Below, in pieces: positions 51,975 to 61,442 of a stretch of 64,000 nucleotides of DNA. Position 1 is the first letter of the stretch, and the number at the start of each line of letters is the position of its first letter. Source of the DNA: Calothrix brevissima NIES-22. Lineage in GTDB: Bacteria; Cyanobacteriota; Cyanobacteriia; Cyanobacteriales; Nostocaceae. The translations under genes were made by a program, and so were the position numbers. The notes beneath the pieces were generated by a model, which saw only the letters and a list, made by a program, of their open reading frames with translations, was not told where the DNA came from and searched no databases. The stretch covers positions 62,001 through 126,000 of the forward strand of contig NZ_AP018211.1 in NCBI RefSeq assembly GCF_002367995.1. The letters are read 5' to 3'.

Positions 51975-54692
51975 TTACTTTGTCTCAACCAAGTGTTTGG
52001 AGAATTGTGTCAAAGCCACAAACTTATTGGGATGCTGAGATAAAGCAGCAGTTCTTTGCTCTTGTTCTTCGGGATTGTTTGCCACTGCTGCCAACAAATT
52101 AAAGGCGGGATAGTAGCGACAAAAAGTAAAAATTCCGTTATCGTCTAGCAGCCACTGGGAATAAACTCCTTCCTTTTTTGGAAAAAAACTTTCTGTAGCG
52201 TTGCGAGAAATGATTTCTGGCGGATATTTCAAAATGTTCGCAAAACTATCAACAGCAGTAGGTTGGATGCGTCCAATCAGCCGAGTGGTTAGATTTTGGA
52301 AAATCTTTGCACCAGTTGGAGACTGGGCAATGGTATCAGGGTCTTGAGCAGATAAAATTACTCGGATTCCAGCTTTTGCTCCATTGGCACACAGTCTACC
52401 CACCAGTGCTGCAATCGAATCGTATTCAAACAGGATAGGACTTTCATCAATAAAAAATACGCTGGCTGGGGCTGCTAAGGCTCGACGCAAAGCTGCACTG
52501 TAAGCACTTAAACTTAAAATTGCTGCATCATCGTCATTGGATAAGTTACGCAACGCAAAGATTAATAGCTGTGCATCACTGCGGAAGGTGGAAGGTTGAG
52601 CCAGAGCTTGTCCAACTCTACTAGAAAGCCAGAATCGCAACCTTAACTTTATGGTTTCTAGGGCTGCTTTGATATCGCCTCCTGAAGAATCTAGCTGTAA
52701 ACGCTCATGAGAACAAAAACTTAAGAAATCTTGCAAGGTGGGCATTACCAACCATTCTTGTGAACCAAAACCATTAATGTAGGCAGCAGCATAGCGATCG
52801 CGGATTAATTCATCGTTAAAAAAAGCTTTCAGTGCCAGAGCAATAATCGAACGTATAGCATCCGTAAGTGTTTGTGAGGCATTGGTTACACCCCTACGAG
52901 TACCAACAACCATTGCCAGTATTGCCGTCGCCAGGAATTCTTTGTAATCCTCAAATCGTTCTTGCTGCAACTTAGGTGAGAGAGAGCCTAAATTCGGCAA
53001 TTCAAATAAATTACTTGATTCTTTACCGATATCAAAGTAAGCTCCATCATCACCCATAAATTGGGTGTAATCAGTAAAAGTACTGCTACCATCAGGCTTA
53101 GGATAGTCCATCGCTACCACCGGCATTCCGTGCGCTAAAGCTTGGGTGAGGATGCCCGATGCTAGGACGCTTTTACCTGCACGGGTAGTAGCGAATAGCC
53201 CCAAGTTCTTGTGCTGGGTGTACAAATTGAGAAATACTGGCGTTCCTCCTTCTTCGGCAATGAGTTCCAAGCCGCGATCGTCTCTAGCTTGAGTTCGTAC
53301 TAATGGCATGAACCCAGGTACTTCACCACTCAAGTAAACTAGCCGTCGATTAAAGGGAACGGTCATTAAACGCTCCCAAGTGATAGGAAGAGTCTGCAAC
53401 CACATCCGCCAAGGATATTCAGTTTCGCGGACTACCCAGGCTGGACGCAAAAAACAAGATTGCAAATACCGACAGGCTTCATCTAATTTTTCACGGGATG
53501 AGCGGTAAACTAAAAACACAATCCCAGTATGAATGGGAACAGCACCTTCATAAAGTTCTTCCTGAGCAGCAATTGACTTTTTGATATTGACTAAAGACTT
53601 GACATCAACTGAGTTGTTTTCATGTGCCAAAACTGCGCTTGTATTCGCCTGTTTGGTTAAGCGCTGCATATTGGTTTTGACTAAAGTCTCGTTAGCCCGC
53701 ATCAATTGGCAGTAAATTTCGGTGTCATACACCCGTTCTCTGGATAAAATTTCCCAGAGATAGCGCATCTGGTGTTCCTTATCTGTCCAGCCGCCAGGTT
53801 TATCAACAAAGGTCAGCGCTCCAATATATTTGTCTAGTAGATGCACCCAACGGCGATCAGCAACAGGAATTGATGATTCGGACTCCATTAACATGGAAGT
53901 AGGCGCAACTTCTGAGTAAATTTCTTCGCGCAGTCCGTCCTCATCTAAAATCAAAAGTTGGGGGGTTGGTCGCGGTAGAGTCGAGTTGAAACGCTGCCAG
54001 AGAATTGCCCAAAGTTCTTCAGCATCGTAAGGGCGAATATTTAAGCCCATTTTGTTGGACAGAAGTTGTTCCCAAAGTTGAAAGCCATCAGTAAAAGATG
54101 CGTGCAGCAGGCGCTCAATGCGAAGAAACTGCAACTCGTTGATTTCGCCAGTGAAAGATTTCCATGAACGCTCTAATTTTGAGAGCAGTTGTTCTATGAC
54201 ATCGCTGGTACCAGTGGTATCTGGTTCTACTGTATAGGTACAGTACAAGCGCAGGGTTTTGGGTTTACGGATGCCGAGTTTCGTCAGTTCTTGGGTACGA
54301 CAGCGTTCTCCCATCAGGAGATATTGTAGTTCTTTGTTGGGTGAGCGATCGCTCAAATTCTTGAGTTGTTGTTGCCTGAAACTATCATCAGTAAACGAAC
54401 TCAAATGTATTGTCAGTCGTTCGCCCTCTGGTAAATCTTTTAAGCCCGATTCAATAGCGTCGAAAACTGGGTCAATTTGTTCAGTACGCAACGTTGAGTG
54501 AATCCCAGCACACTCAAACCCAAAGTGAATCATAAAGTTGTTAGTACCTTTACGCAGTACGTAAGCACCAACAGAGCGTCCTTGAAGGTTAATTTGCAAC
54601 ATTGTAACTAGTGCAAAAGCATCTTCCAGAGGTGTTAAACGAACCTTGCGTTCCCCATTATCAACAATGCGCTTACCAACTTTCGACTTCAC
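51975..54692 (-). CDS. VirB4/TraC-like ATPase
   Basis: The 905-residue product has the N-terminal VirB4 region and a C-terminal ATPase: Walker A FATTRAGKSVLAS (Lys507), MDYPKPDGS, Walker B VFFIDESPILFEYDSI and an arginine/sensor segment (RVILSAQDPDTIAQS). Its length is typical. VirB4 powers pilus and channel assembly; it is the largest and most conserved gene in the operon and the best marker for tree building. A TTTGGGGAATTT-type stretch and repeats separate it from the VirB3-like gene. Confidence 0.85.
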   Translation of the reverse strand: MKSKVGKRIVDNGERKVRLTPLEDAFALVTMLQINLQGRSVGAYVLRKGTNNFMIHFGFECAGIHSTLRTEQIDPVFDAIESGLKDLPEGERLTIHLSSFTDDSFRQQQLKNLSDRSPNKELQYLLMGERCRTQELTKLGIRKPKTLRLYCTYTVEPDTTGTSDVIEQLLSKLERSWKSFTGEINELQFLRIERLLHASFTDGFQLWEQLLSNKMGLNIRPYDAEELWAILWQRFNSTLPRPTPQLLILDEDGLREEIYSEVAPTSMLMESESSIPVADRRWVHLLDKYIGALTFVDKPGGWTDKEHQMRYLWEILSRERVYDTEIYCQLMRANETLVKTNMQRLTKQANTSAVLAHENNSVDVKSLVNIKKSIAAQEELYEGAVPIHTGIVFLVYRSSREKLDEACRYLQSCFLRPAWVVRETEYPWRMWLQTLPITWERLMTVPFNRRLVYLSGEVPGFMPLVRTQARDDRGLELIAEEGGTPVFLNLYTQHKNLGLFATTRAGKSVLASGILTQALAHGMPVVAMDYPKPDGSSTFTDYTQFMGDDGAYFDIGKESSNLFELPNLGSLSPKLQQERFEDYKEFLATAILAMVVGTRRGVTNASQTLTDAIRSIIALALKAFFNDELIRDRYAAAYINGFGSQEWLVMPTLQDFLSFCSHERLQLDSSGGDIKAALETIKLRLRFWLSSRVGQALAQPSTFRSDAQLLIFALRNLSNDDDAAILSLSAYSAALRRALAAPASVFFIDESPILFEYDSIAALVGRLCANGAKAGIRVILSAQDPDTIAQSPTGAKIFQNLTTRLIGRIQPTAVDSFANILKYPPEIISRNATESFFPKKEGVYSQWLLDDNGIFTFCRYYPAFNLLAAVANNPEEQEQRTAALSQHPNKFVALTQFSKHLVETK

Positions 54693-54981
54693 CGAAATCT
54701 CACCTCCTAAGTCAACCCTTTTGGGGAATTTAATTAATATCCCATCCTGACAGAATTTTAGATTTTAAATTTTGGATTGTTGGCGTAGCCTCTGTGTCAG
54801 GAGAAGATTCAAAATTTAAAATTTCAACAGGTGTCAAGCTCCCGAATTAATTCGTGGAATAAATCCATGCATCGAAAATTTTTAATTAAAGCTACTGCGG
54901 TGGAAGGGTTCCCGCGCTTGTTGCAAGTGGCGTGCATGGGGTTAATCTAAAATCCAAAATCTAAAATCCAAAATTGATTGA
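54693..54981. repeat. Gap between VirB3- and VirB4-like genes with dispersed repeats
   Basis: This 289-base gap inside the transfer operon holds AAAATC(C/T) heptad repeats (about 54948-54975), TTTTAGATTTTAAATTTTGG (about 54756-54776) with an inverted match near 54812-54826, and a GC-rich GGTGGAAGGGTTCCCGCGC unit (about 54899-54918) seen in Nostoc genomes. No gene is visible. It may carry a second promoter. Confidence 0.6.
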
Positions 54982-55350
54982 CTATTTTCTAAATTTAAAA
55001 TTTGTTGGCAGTTTTTCTGTTTTCTGACCTTTTTTAGCATTGGACTGCAAAATTGGTTGATACAGCACACGTACTCTCGTCCAATTAGGAGTAGCTAAAA
55101 ACTTTGATAAAATTCTCCAAGCTCCGTTAGCAGTCAGCACCCACCAAGTCGAAATTCCCCAAGTTGCTAGAGTTAGAGTCCAAATCCAGTTAAGTCGCAA
55201 AAAGCCATGAAATAAATAATAGGAAACCCCAGAAATCACTACCCAAGGAATTAATTGATCGGATGGAAATGGCCCAATGTTAGGCTGCTTACCAATAGTG
55301 GTATTAACAGTGCGTGTTTTGGATTTACTATCAACCATTTTCGACCTCAA
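54982..55350 (-). CDS. VirB3-like small membrane protein
   Basis: The 122-residue product has two close membrane segments (about 34-52 and 56-75) and a basic C-terminus. It lies between VirB2- and VirB4-like genes and overlaps the former by four bases. VirB3 proteins have this size, topology and position. Confidence 0.6.
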   Translation of the reverse strand: MRSKMVDSKSKTRTVNTTIGKQPNIGPFPSDQLIPWVVISGVSYYLFHGFLRLNWIWTLTLATWGISTWWVLTANGAWRILSKFLATPNWTRVRVLYQPILQSNAKKGQKTEKLPTNFKFRK

Positions 55351-55907
55351 CCAGTTGTACCGCCACTGCCAATAATTAAGTTCGCCAAGATATCACCCAT
55401 AGTCACTGCAATTAGAATAATCATTGGTGTTCGGGCTAAATTCTGCCAATCTTCGTCTTGACGAGCTGATTGTATGACTTTTACCAAAGAAATTCCCAAG
55501 TAAATCAAAAATAAACCACGCAGTACGTTAAAGACTAAAGGAATAGCTTGACCAGCACCTGTAAAGTTTGATGTCATCCAAGTTTGTGCATTTTGGAAGA
55601 ACTGTGCTTTTGCGGGAGTTGATAGTGCATCTAACAATGAAAAAGTTCCTAGCATTGTCAATGCAGGTGTAGTGAATTTATAGCGCCGATTTAGCTTGGT
55701 ACAAAAATTAAGCAGACCATCTAACTCACGCCGCCAAATAATTACTGCTGTCCCTAATGTTGTTAAACCAAATGTTAAAAAGCTCAGGGGACTGTGGTTG
55801 ATGATTACATCCAAGACCATTGCCACATTTGCAGTAATTACTAAAGGATACAGATTAGTCGAATACTTCTGTATATGGCGTTGTGGATACAGCTTTATTG
55901 AAGACAT
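55347..55907 (-). CDS. VirB2-like pilin or membrane protein
   Basis: The 186-residue protein has hydrophobic segments near 18-40, 42-52, 78-95, 118-142 and 155-180. The part after STPAKA (residues about 98-186) resembles a processed pilin with two membrane helices. It is the first gene of the transfer operon, with the promoter expected upstream of 55907. VirB2-like is a topological call; no sequence signature exists in this family. Confidence 0.55.
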   Translation of the reverse strand: MSSIKLYPQRHIQKYSTNLYPLVITANVAMVLDVIINHSPLSFLTFGLTTLGTAVIIWRRELDGLLNFCTKLNRRYKFTTPALTMLGTFSLLDALSTPAKAQFFQNAQTWMTSNFTGAGQAIPLVFNVLRGLFLIYLGISLVKVIQSARQDEDWQNLARTPMIILIAVTMGDILANLIIGSGGTTG

Positions 55908-56358
55908 AGAGAATCACAACAAAGTTTTCTATATCTTTAATAACTTGTATATATCCTACTAATAATCAGCCTAATGTGAGAAGATGATCAATTTATTCTT
56001 TTTCAGAATTTATGATTTATTCTGGATAAATTGATTACTGAAAATTAGTTTTTAATTGTGTAACTCTACATAAAATATATAATCCTAAGTAATTATAAAT
56101 ATGGATGATATTCATAAAATAAAGTAAATATACATAAATTTATTTTTAAACTTATACATCAATTTTGTGTAGTCTACACAAGGAAGTGGCTCTATCAATA
56201 GGTAGAGAACATTCATATCATTAAATGATGAAATTCATATTTGGTAAGGAAATTCGTAATGGATACGCTCGCCGCAGGCATTGTGTATCCATTGAACCTG
56301 TCAAAGAGAGCGATTTTTTTCGGGGGAGATGGGACTGACAATGCGGTAAGATGACCCA
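55908..56358. other. Gene-free region upstream of the transfer operon
   Basis: These 451 bases are AT-rich and probably contain the promoter of the conjugation operon. A 9-bp stem AATGGATAC (56258-56266) with GTATCCATT (56285-56293) and an 18-base loop is the main structure. I see no coding frame. Confidence 0.6.
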
Positions 56359-56730
56359 ATGTCAGATTCTGAGCAACTTGTCATCTACCAGCTTCATATT
56401 TTTATCCTGGGCATCAGCCCGATGATTTGGCGTAGAGTCAAAATCCGCAGTGACAGCACGATCGCCGATTTGCACTACATCATCTAGATACTAATGGGAT
56501 GGACTGATTCCTATCTACATCGCTTCTTCATCCACGGCAAGGATTACGGGATTGCTCAAATTGGGGGAATGTGGTTTTCTGACGACCCAAAAGAAGTCAA
56601 ATTATCAGATTTTGGCTGGCGAAGTAGAGAGCGATTTCGATTGAATCTTGAGATTTATGAGCAGATTATTCTTCTAACAGTTTGTGGATTAGTTAGACTG
56701 AGAATTGGCAGCTTAATTCTGCCAAATTAA
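56359..56730 (+). pseudogene. pRiA4b ORF-3-like gene with a nonsense codon
   Basis: From ATG 56359 the frame reads QLVIYQLHIFILGISPMIWR, RSDSTIADLHYII and then TAG (56485-56487, codon 43), continuing in frame as MGWTDSYLHRFFIHGKDYG. This is the conserved block of plasmid pRiA4b ORF-3 proteins, where Gln or a similar residue stands at the stop. The end after RERFRLN does not match the family, which suggests more decay. An ATG at 56494 permits only a partial product. Confidence 0.7.
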
Positions 56731-56891
56731 CTTCTAACAATAGTCAAAAACTCCTAAAACAGAGGAATTTAATTTTTATGCCTCTAAACTAACAGCAAAT
56801 AACTAAAAGCCTGATCACTACGTTTTTACGCAAATATCAAAGTTTTGCCTTAAAGCTTTGAACAGTATGGCTTTGGAGTTTTCGGACAAGT

Positions 56892-57440
56892 CTATTTGTT
56901 ATTTTCTACTAATGAAATTAAACCTTGGCGTTCTAAATAGTGCAGCACTTGATTAACACATTCTTCAACTGTAAAATTATCAGTCTGACAAATAATATCT
57001 GCATTAATTGGTGCTTCGTAGGGGTCAGAAATGCCAGTAAAATGTTTGATTTCTCCCGCCCTGGCTTTGGCGTAAAGTCCTTTGACATCACGAGATTCAC
57101 AAACTGCTAGTGGTGCTTGGACATAAATTTCGATAAAGTTGGTAGTCGTCTGTTTCAATTCGGAGCGAACTTGACGATATGGGCTGATAGCGGCAACGAT
57201 CACAATTATGCCATGAAGACTGAGCAAGTTAGCCACAAAGCCAATCCGACGCACATTTGTATCTCTATCTTGTTTGCTAAAGCCTAGCCCTTGTGAAAGA
57301 TGGGTGCGAACAATATCACCATCTAGCAATTCTGTTGGGTAATTTCGCTTTTGCAGTTCTTGGGCTACACCGTGAGCAATAGTTGTTTTCCCCGCACCAC
57401 TTAACCCTGTAAGCCAGAGAATTGCACCTTGTTGTTTCAT
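56892..57440 (-). CDS. cysC: Adenylylsulfate kinase
   Basis: The 182-residue product is a full-length CysC: P-loop GLSGAGKT (residues 12-19), [20 protein letters not shown] (APS-binding), [18 protein letters not shown] and [29 protein letters not shown]. It phosphorylates APS to PAPS, the sulfate donor for sulfotransferases and reductive assimilation. It is alone on the - strand, between a dead gene and an IS5 remnant, next to polyketide synthase genes; supply of PAPS for a sulfated product is a possible but unproven link. Confidence 0.9.
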   Translation of the reverse strand: MKQQGAILWLTGLSGAGKTTIAHGVAQELQKRNYPTELLDGDIVRTHLSQGLGFSKQDRDTNVRRIGFVANLLSLHGIIVIVAAISPYRQVRSELKQTTTNFIEIYVQAPLAVCESRDVKGLYAKARAGEIKHFTGISDPYEAPINADIICQTDNFTVEECVNQVLHYLERQGLISLVENNK

Positions 57441-57666
57441 GTTGAATTTAATACATAAAGATATTAATATATAGTGCCCAGCATTCTCAGATCGACTTTA
57501 TCCATTTTTACGAAGACCAAAACCCGACGCTGAAACCATTACTGGACGGTAATTCTAGTTTTTGGAATTGAGTGCAAATCAGTGACATGGAAAAAGTATT
57601 TGCCAAAAAACCAGGATTTTTGCCGGATAAGGACAGCCGAGTTCTTAATTTTGGATAAAGTTGAGA

Positions 57667-57993
57667 TCAGAGCTTGAGCAACACGAAACCCTTGGTTTGT
57701 TCTGGTCGCAGCACCACTTGCACAATCCAACGGCAAAAGTCCACCCACTGCATAAACGGCTCACCATCAAAGCCACCATCCACCCAGATGGTGGTCAAAC
57801 GAGATACTTGCTGGCTAGATTGTTTGACCCGCTTGAGAACTTTTTGACCTCCTTGACGCTCACCCACATTGGCCGCAGTGACCAATACTCGCAAGACTAA
57901 CCCCAACGTATCAACAGTCATAAATCGCTTGCGTCCTTTAATTTTCTTGCCCGCATCATAGCCCACTCCTTGAGTGACCATTGCTGCACTCAT
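57667..57993 (-). pseudogene. IS5-family transposase fragment
   Basis: The frame GVGYDAGKKIKGRKRFMTVD, LGLVLRVLVTAANVGERQGG, TIWVDGGFDGEPFMQW, LRPEQTKGFVLL matches the central and C-terminal part of IS5/IS1031-type transposases (second catalytic Asp in VDGGFDG). It breaks off at 57667 before the final Glu; the following - strand sequence to 57441 is not clearly homologous. It is a decayed insertion remnant. Confidence 0.75.
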
Positions 57994-58210
57994 AACGCTT
58001 TAACGGTCATTCTCTTAGATTCCTTTTTCAGCTTACCTGCTTTACATACCAATTAGACAAGTAGGGGCTATCCCCTGAAGATTACAGGATAGTGTTAAAT
58101 GCTATGCTAAACTCGCCTTTTATACTAAATTATAAAAAGCTAAAACGCGTGTTTCCTGCTTCCTCCTTTATTAAAAAACCTAAGGTTCCCCAGCACAGCG
58201 AAGTTTTGAG

Positions 58211-61200
58211 ATGAATCAAAATTCCCAACAATATAAAGAGGACTTTTCTTCCAGCCAAGACCTAGTTGAAATCCAAAAGAAAATAAGCATCCAAAACGAA
58301 GACACAACGTACTACAAGAGTGAAGCGATCGCTATTATAGGTATTGGTTGTCGCTTTCCCGGAGCAAATGACTACGAGCAATTTTGGCTCAACCTGGAAG
58401 CAGGAGTCAATAGCATCACCGAAATTCCTCGCCAGAGGTGGGATACCCAGAAGTATTATTCTCCCAATCCTCAAGAGCGAAATAAAACTATTAGTAAATG
58501 GTCTGGACTGATTGAGGCTGCTGACGAGTTTGATGCCCAGTTTTTTGGCATCTCGCCTCGTGAAGCTAAAATGCTCGAACCGCAGCAGAGGTTGATGCTG
58601 GAATTAAGTTGGTCTTGTTTGGAAGACGCTGGGTATTCACCATTTCAACTATCAGGAAGCCCAGTTGGTGTTTTTATTGGAGCTTGTAATTACGATTCAA
58701 TTCTTTATTTTAACCAGAATCAAGAAAACATCGAGGGACATCTGGGAACAGGAACTTGGACTTGCATGATTCCTAACAGAATTTCTCACTTCTTTGATTT
58801 TCGCGGTCCGAGTGTTCCTGTAGACACCGCTTGCTCCAGTTCACTAGTAGCACTCCATCTGGCAATGAATGCTCTGAAAGCAAAGGACTGTGAAATAGCA
58901 CTGGTGGGTGGAATTAGTGTCATGAATTTACCGATAGGATACCTGCAAATGAGTCAACTAGGGATGTTGTCCCCAACAGGACAGTGTCATAGTTTTGACA
59001 GTCATGCAGATGGGTATGTAAGGGGGGAAGGAGCAGGGATAATTTTATTAAAACCTCTGGCAACAGCTATTGAGGATAAAGATCATATTTATGGTGTAAT
59101 TAAAGGGATTGCGGTGAATCATGGTGGAAAATCACGAACTTTGACTTCTCCCAGTATTTATGCACAAGCCCAAGTGGTGCGTGCTGCGTATACCAAAGCC
59201 AATGTCGCCCCGAATACAGTTTCCTATATTGAAGCTCATGGCACTGGTACTCCCTTGGGTGATCCAATTGAAATTAATGCCCTAAAACGAGGGTTTAAAC
59301 AACTGTATCAACAGTATAAGCTGCCAGGATTTGCAAAACCCTATTGTGGTCTAGGGACAGTTAAAACCAATATTGGACATTTGGAAGGAGCAGCAGGAAT
59401 AGCTGGGGTGATTAAAGTCCTCTTGGCAATGAAGCAGAAAAAATTGCCCAAGATTCTCAATTTTCAGCAATTAAATCCACGTATTGAGTTAGAGGATAGC
59501 CCCTTTTATATAGTCTCTGAAACCCAAGAATGGCAGCAGTTAAAAACCCTAGCAGGGGAAGTAGTACCTCGGCGCGCTGGTGTAAGCTCCTTTGGGGTTG
59601 GGGGTGTGAATGCTCATGTGGTTCTGGAAGAAGCGCCACAGCCAAAGACTCAGAGGGCAGGAGTGGAGCGTCCTTTGCACATCTTAACTCTTTCGGCCAA
59701 GAATGAGCAGGCTTTGGGAGAATTAGTCAAAAAATATCAAGGATATTTGCAATCCAATCAAGAAGTATTAACAGCAAATATTTGCTTTACAGCTAATACT
59801 GGACGCGCCCATTTTGAACAAAAATTAGCGGTAGTAGCTGAATCTAATGTTGAATTACAGAAACAACTGGAAGCTTTTCTCAAGGTTAATCAGACAAATG
59901 GAGTAATCAGAGGAAAAGCTAAAGGGGAAAGTCCAAAAGTAGCTTTTCTGTTTACAGGTGAGGGTAGCCAGTATGTGAATATGGGTTGGCAACTATACCA
60001 AACTCAACCTACTTTTCGGAAAACCTTGGAGGAATGCGACCAAATTCTGCGCCCCTACCTAAAGCAGCCTTTGTTGTCAGTACTTTATCCACAGTCAACA
60101 ACACTTGTAGAAAATTCCTCACTTCTAAATCAAACCGCATACACTCAACCAGCTCTGTTTGCAATAGAATATGCCTTAGCGCAGTTGTGGCAATCTTGGG
60201 GTATCAAACCGGATGTGGTCATGGGTCATAGTGTCGGGGAATATGTGGCAGCAACCGTAGCAGGAGTATTCAGCCTAGAAGATGGACTGAAACTGATTGC
60301 AGCTAGGGCAAGGCTAATAGAATCCATGCCAGGAGAGTTTGCAGCCGTAGCCCAAGAAGTCACCTATAGTCAGCCTCAGATAACAATCATTTCTCATCTT
60401 CCTGGAGAAAAGGCAACACCAGAAATCTCCACTCCTGAATATTGGATAGAGCATTTCAGGCAACCTGTGTATTTTGGTCAGAGTATGCAAACCCTGTATC
60501 AGTCAGGATATAAACTGTTCCTGGAAATTGGACCCAAGCCAATACTTTTAGAAATGGGTCGTCAATGTCTACCAGAGGATGCAGGATTATGGTTGCCTTC
60601 ATTAGACCCTCTGCAAGAAGATTGGCAACAAATGCTCTCTAGTTTAGGGCATTTGTATATAAAAGGCTTAAAGGTGGATTGGTTGGGGTTTGACAAAGAT
60701 TATTCCCGTCATAAAGTGGTACTGCCAACTTATCCATTTCAGAGGCAACGCTATTGGCTGGAAGCATCTGAACATAAGCATCAAAAAGATACCCTAGAAA
60801 ATAGCCTAAATCTCATTGCTCAACTACTGAATGAAATTGATCCAGAGCAGTTAGCACAGGAGTTGAATTTATCGGAACTACTGACCGAACAAGAGCAAAA
60901 ATTACTACCTAAACTCTTAAATATTTTAACTAAGCGGTCGCAAGAATATGGTCAATTGTCAGAACCATATTCAGAAATTTTACAACAACTTGAGAAAACT
61001 CCCCAGACGGAACGCCACCAGCTAATGATAAATTACCTGCAAAGTGTGGTTGGTACATTGTTAGGATTTCATGACTCCCAAAGCCCAGATTCACAGTTAG
61101 GATTCTTTGACATGGGCATGAACTATTCGATGATGCTCGAACTCAGAGATTTATTACAGACAAGTTTAGGTTGTGCTATTGCAGTCACAACATTGTCTGA

Positions 61201-61441
61201 ACATTTTAATATTCAAGAACTGGCTAAATATTTAATCACAAAGATTTTTGTGGGAGAGTTAGAGGAAAAATTGGAGATTGATAAATATTATGAAAATTCC
61301 AACCAAGGAACTCTGATTAATGGTGAAATAGAACTTCTATCTGAAGATGTGATCGCGAATGCTATTACGGAGGAAATAATCGCGACGGCTCTTCAAGATG
61401 AACTGAAAGAAATTGAATTTTTACTTAACCAGGGAATGTAA
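58211..61441 (+). CDS. Type I polyketide synthase (KS - degenerate AT - degenerate ACP)
   Basis: The 1076-residue product has a complete ketosynthase (about 38-465) with Cys208 (VDTACSSS) and the two His motifs (EAHGTGT, KTNIGHLEGAAG). An acyltransferase follows (about 575-850) with Ser674 (GHSVGEY), but about 76 residues present in the next gene are missing at residues 709-710, including the HAFHS motif with the catalytic His; the first motif reads GEGSQ instead of GQGSQ. The C-terminal carrier domain reads GMNYSMMLEL, so Tyr972 replaces the phosphopantetheine Ser. The KS looks usable while AT and ACP look inactive. It is two bases from the next PKS gene. Subfamily (for example heterocyst glycolipid type) cannot be fixed from here. 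Confidence 0.85.
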   Translation: MNQNSQQYKEDFSSSQDLVEIQKKISIQNEDTTYYKSEAIAIIGIGCRFPGANDYEQFWLNLEAGVNSITEIPRQRWDTQKYYSPNPQERNKTISKWSGLIEAADEFDAQFFGISPREAKMLEPQQRLMLELSWSCLEDAGYSPFQLSGSPVGVFIGACNYDSILYFNQNQENIEGHLGTGTWTCMIPNRISHFFDFRGPSVPVDTACSSSLVALHLAMNALKAKDCEIALVGGISVMNLPIGYLQMSQLGMLSPTGQCHSFDSHADGYVRGEGAGIILLKPLATAIEDKDHIYGVIKGIAVNHGGKSRTLTSPSIYAQAQVVRAAYTKANVAPNTVSYIEAHGTGTPLGDPIEINALKRGFKQLYQQYKLPGFAKPYCGLGTVKTNIGHLEGAAGIAGVIKVLLAMKQKKLPKILNFQQLNPRIELEDSPFYIVSETQEWQQLKTLAGEVVPRRAGVSSFGVGGVNAHVVLEEAPQPKTQRAGVERPLHILTLSAKNEQALGELVKKYQGYLQSNQEVLTANICFTANTGRAHFEQKLAVVAESNVELQKQLEAFLKVNQTNGVIRGKAKGESPKVAFLFTGEGSQYVNMGWQLYQTQPTFRKTLEECDQILRPYLKQPLLSVLYPQSTTLVENSSLLNQTAYTQPALFAIEYALAQLWQSWGIKPDVVMGHSVGEYVAATVAGVFSLEDGLKLIAARARLIESMPGEFAAVAQEVTYSQPQITIISHLPGEKATPEISTPEYWIEHFRQPVYFGQSMQTLYQSGYKLFLEIGPKPILLEMGRQCLPEDAGLWLPSLDPLQEDWQQMLSSLGHLYIKGLKVDWLGFDKDYSRHKVVLPTYPFQRQRYWLEASEHKHQKDTLENSLNLIAQLLNEIDPEQLAQELNLSELLTEQEQKLLPKLLNILTKRSQEYGQLSEPYSEILQQLEKTPQTERHQLMINYLQSVVGTLLGFHDSQSPDSQLGFFDMGMNYSMMLELRDLLQTSLGCAIAVTTLSEHFNIQELAKYLITKIFVGELEEKLEIDKYYENSNQGTLINGEIELLSEDVIANAITEEIIATALQDELKEIEFLLNQGM
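59940..60330 (+). repeat. Duplicated AT segment shared with 63145-63515
   Basis: The DNA from GCTTTTCTGTTTACAGGT to the end of the LEDGLKLIAAR region is almost identical in the two PKS genes, far above the similarity of their KS regions. Differences are single bases (for example GAGGGT against CAGGGT in the GxGSQ motif). This suggests recent duplication or gene conversion of the AT segment. Confidence 0.8.
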
Positions 61442-61442
61442 A

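Noticed and set aside
57539..57748. A 69-residue - strand ORF
   Set aside because: It is an out-of-frame overlap with the IS5 transposase remnant.
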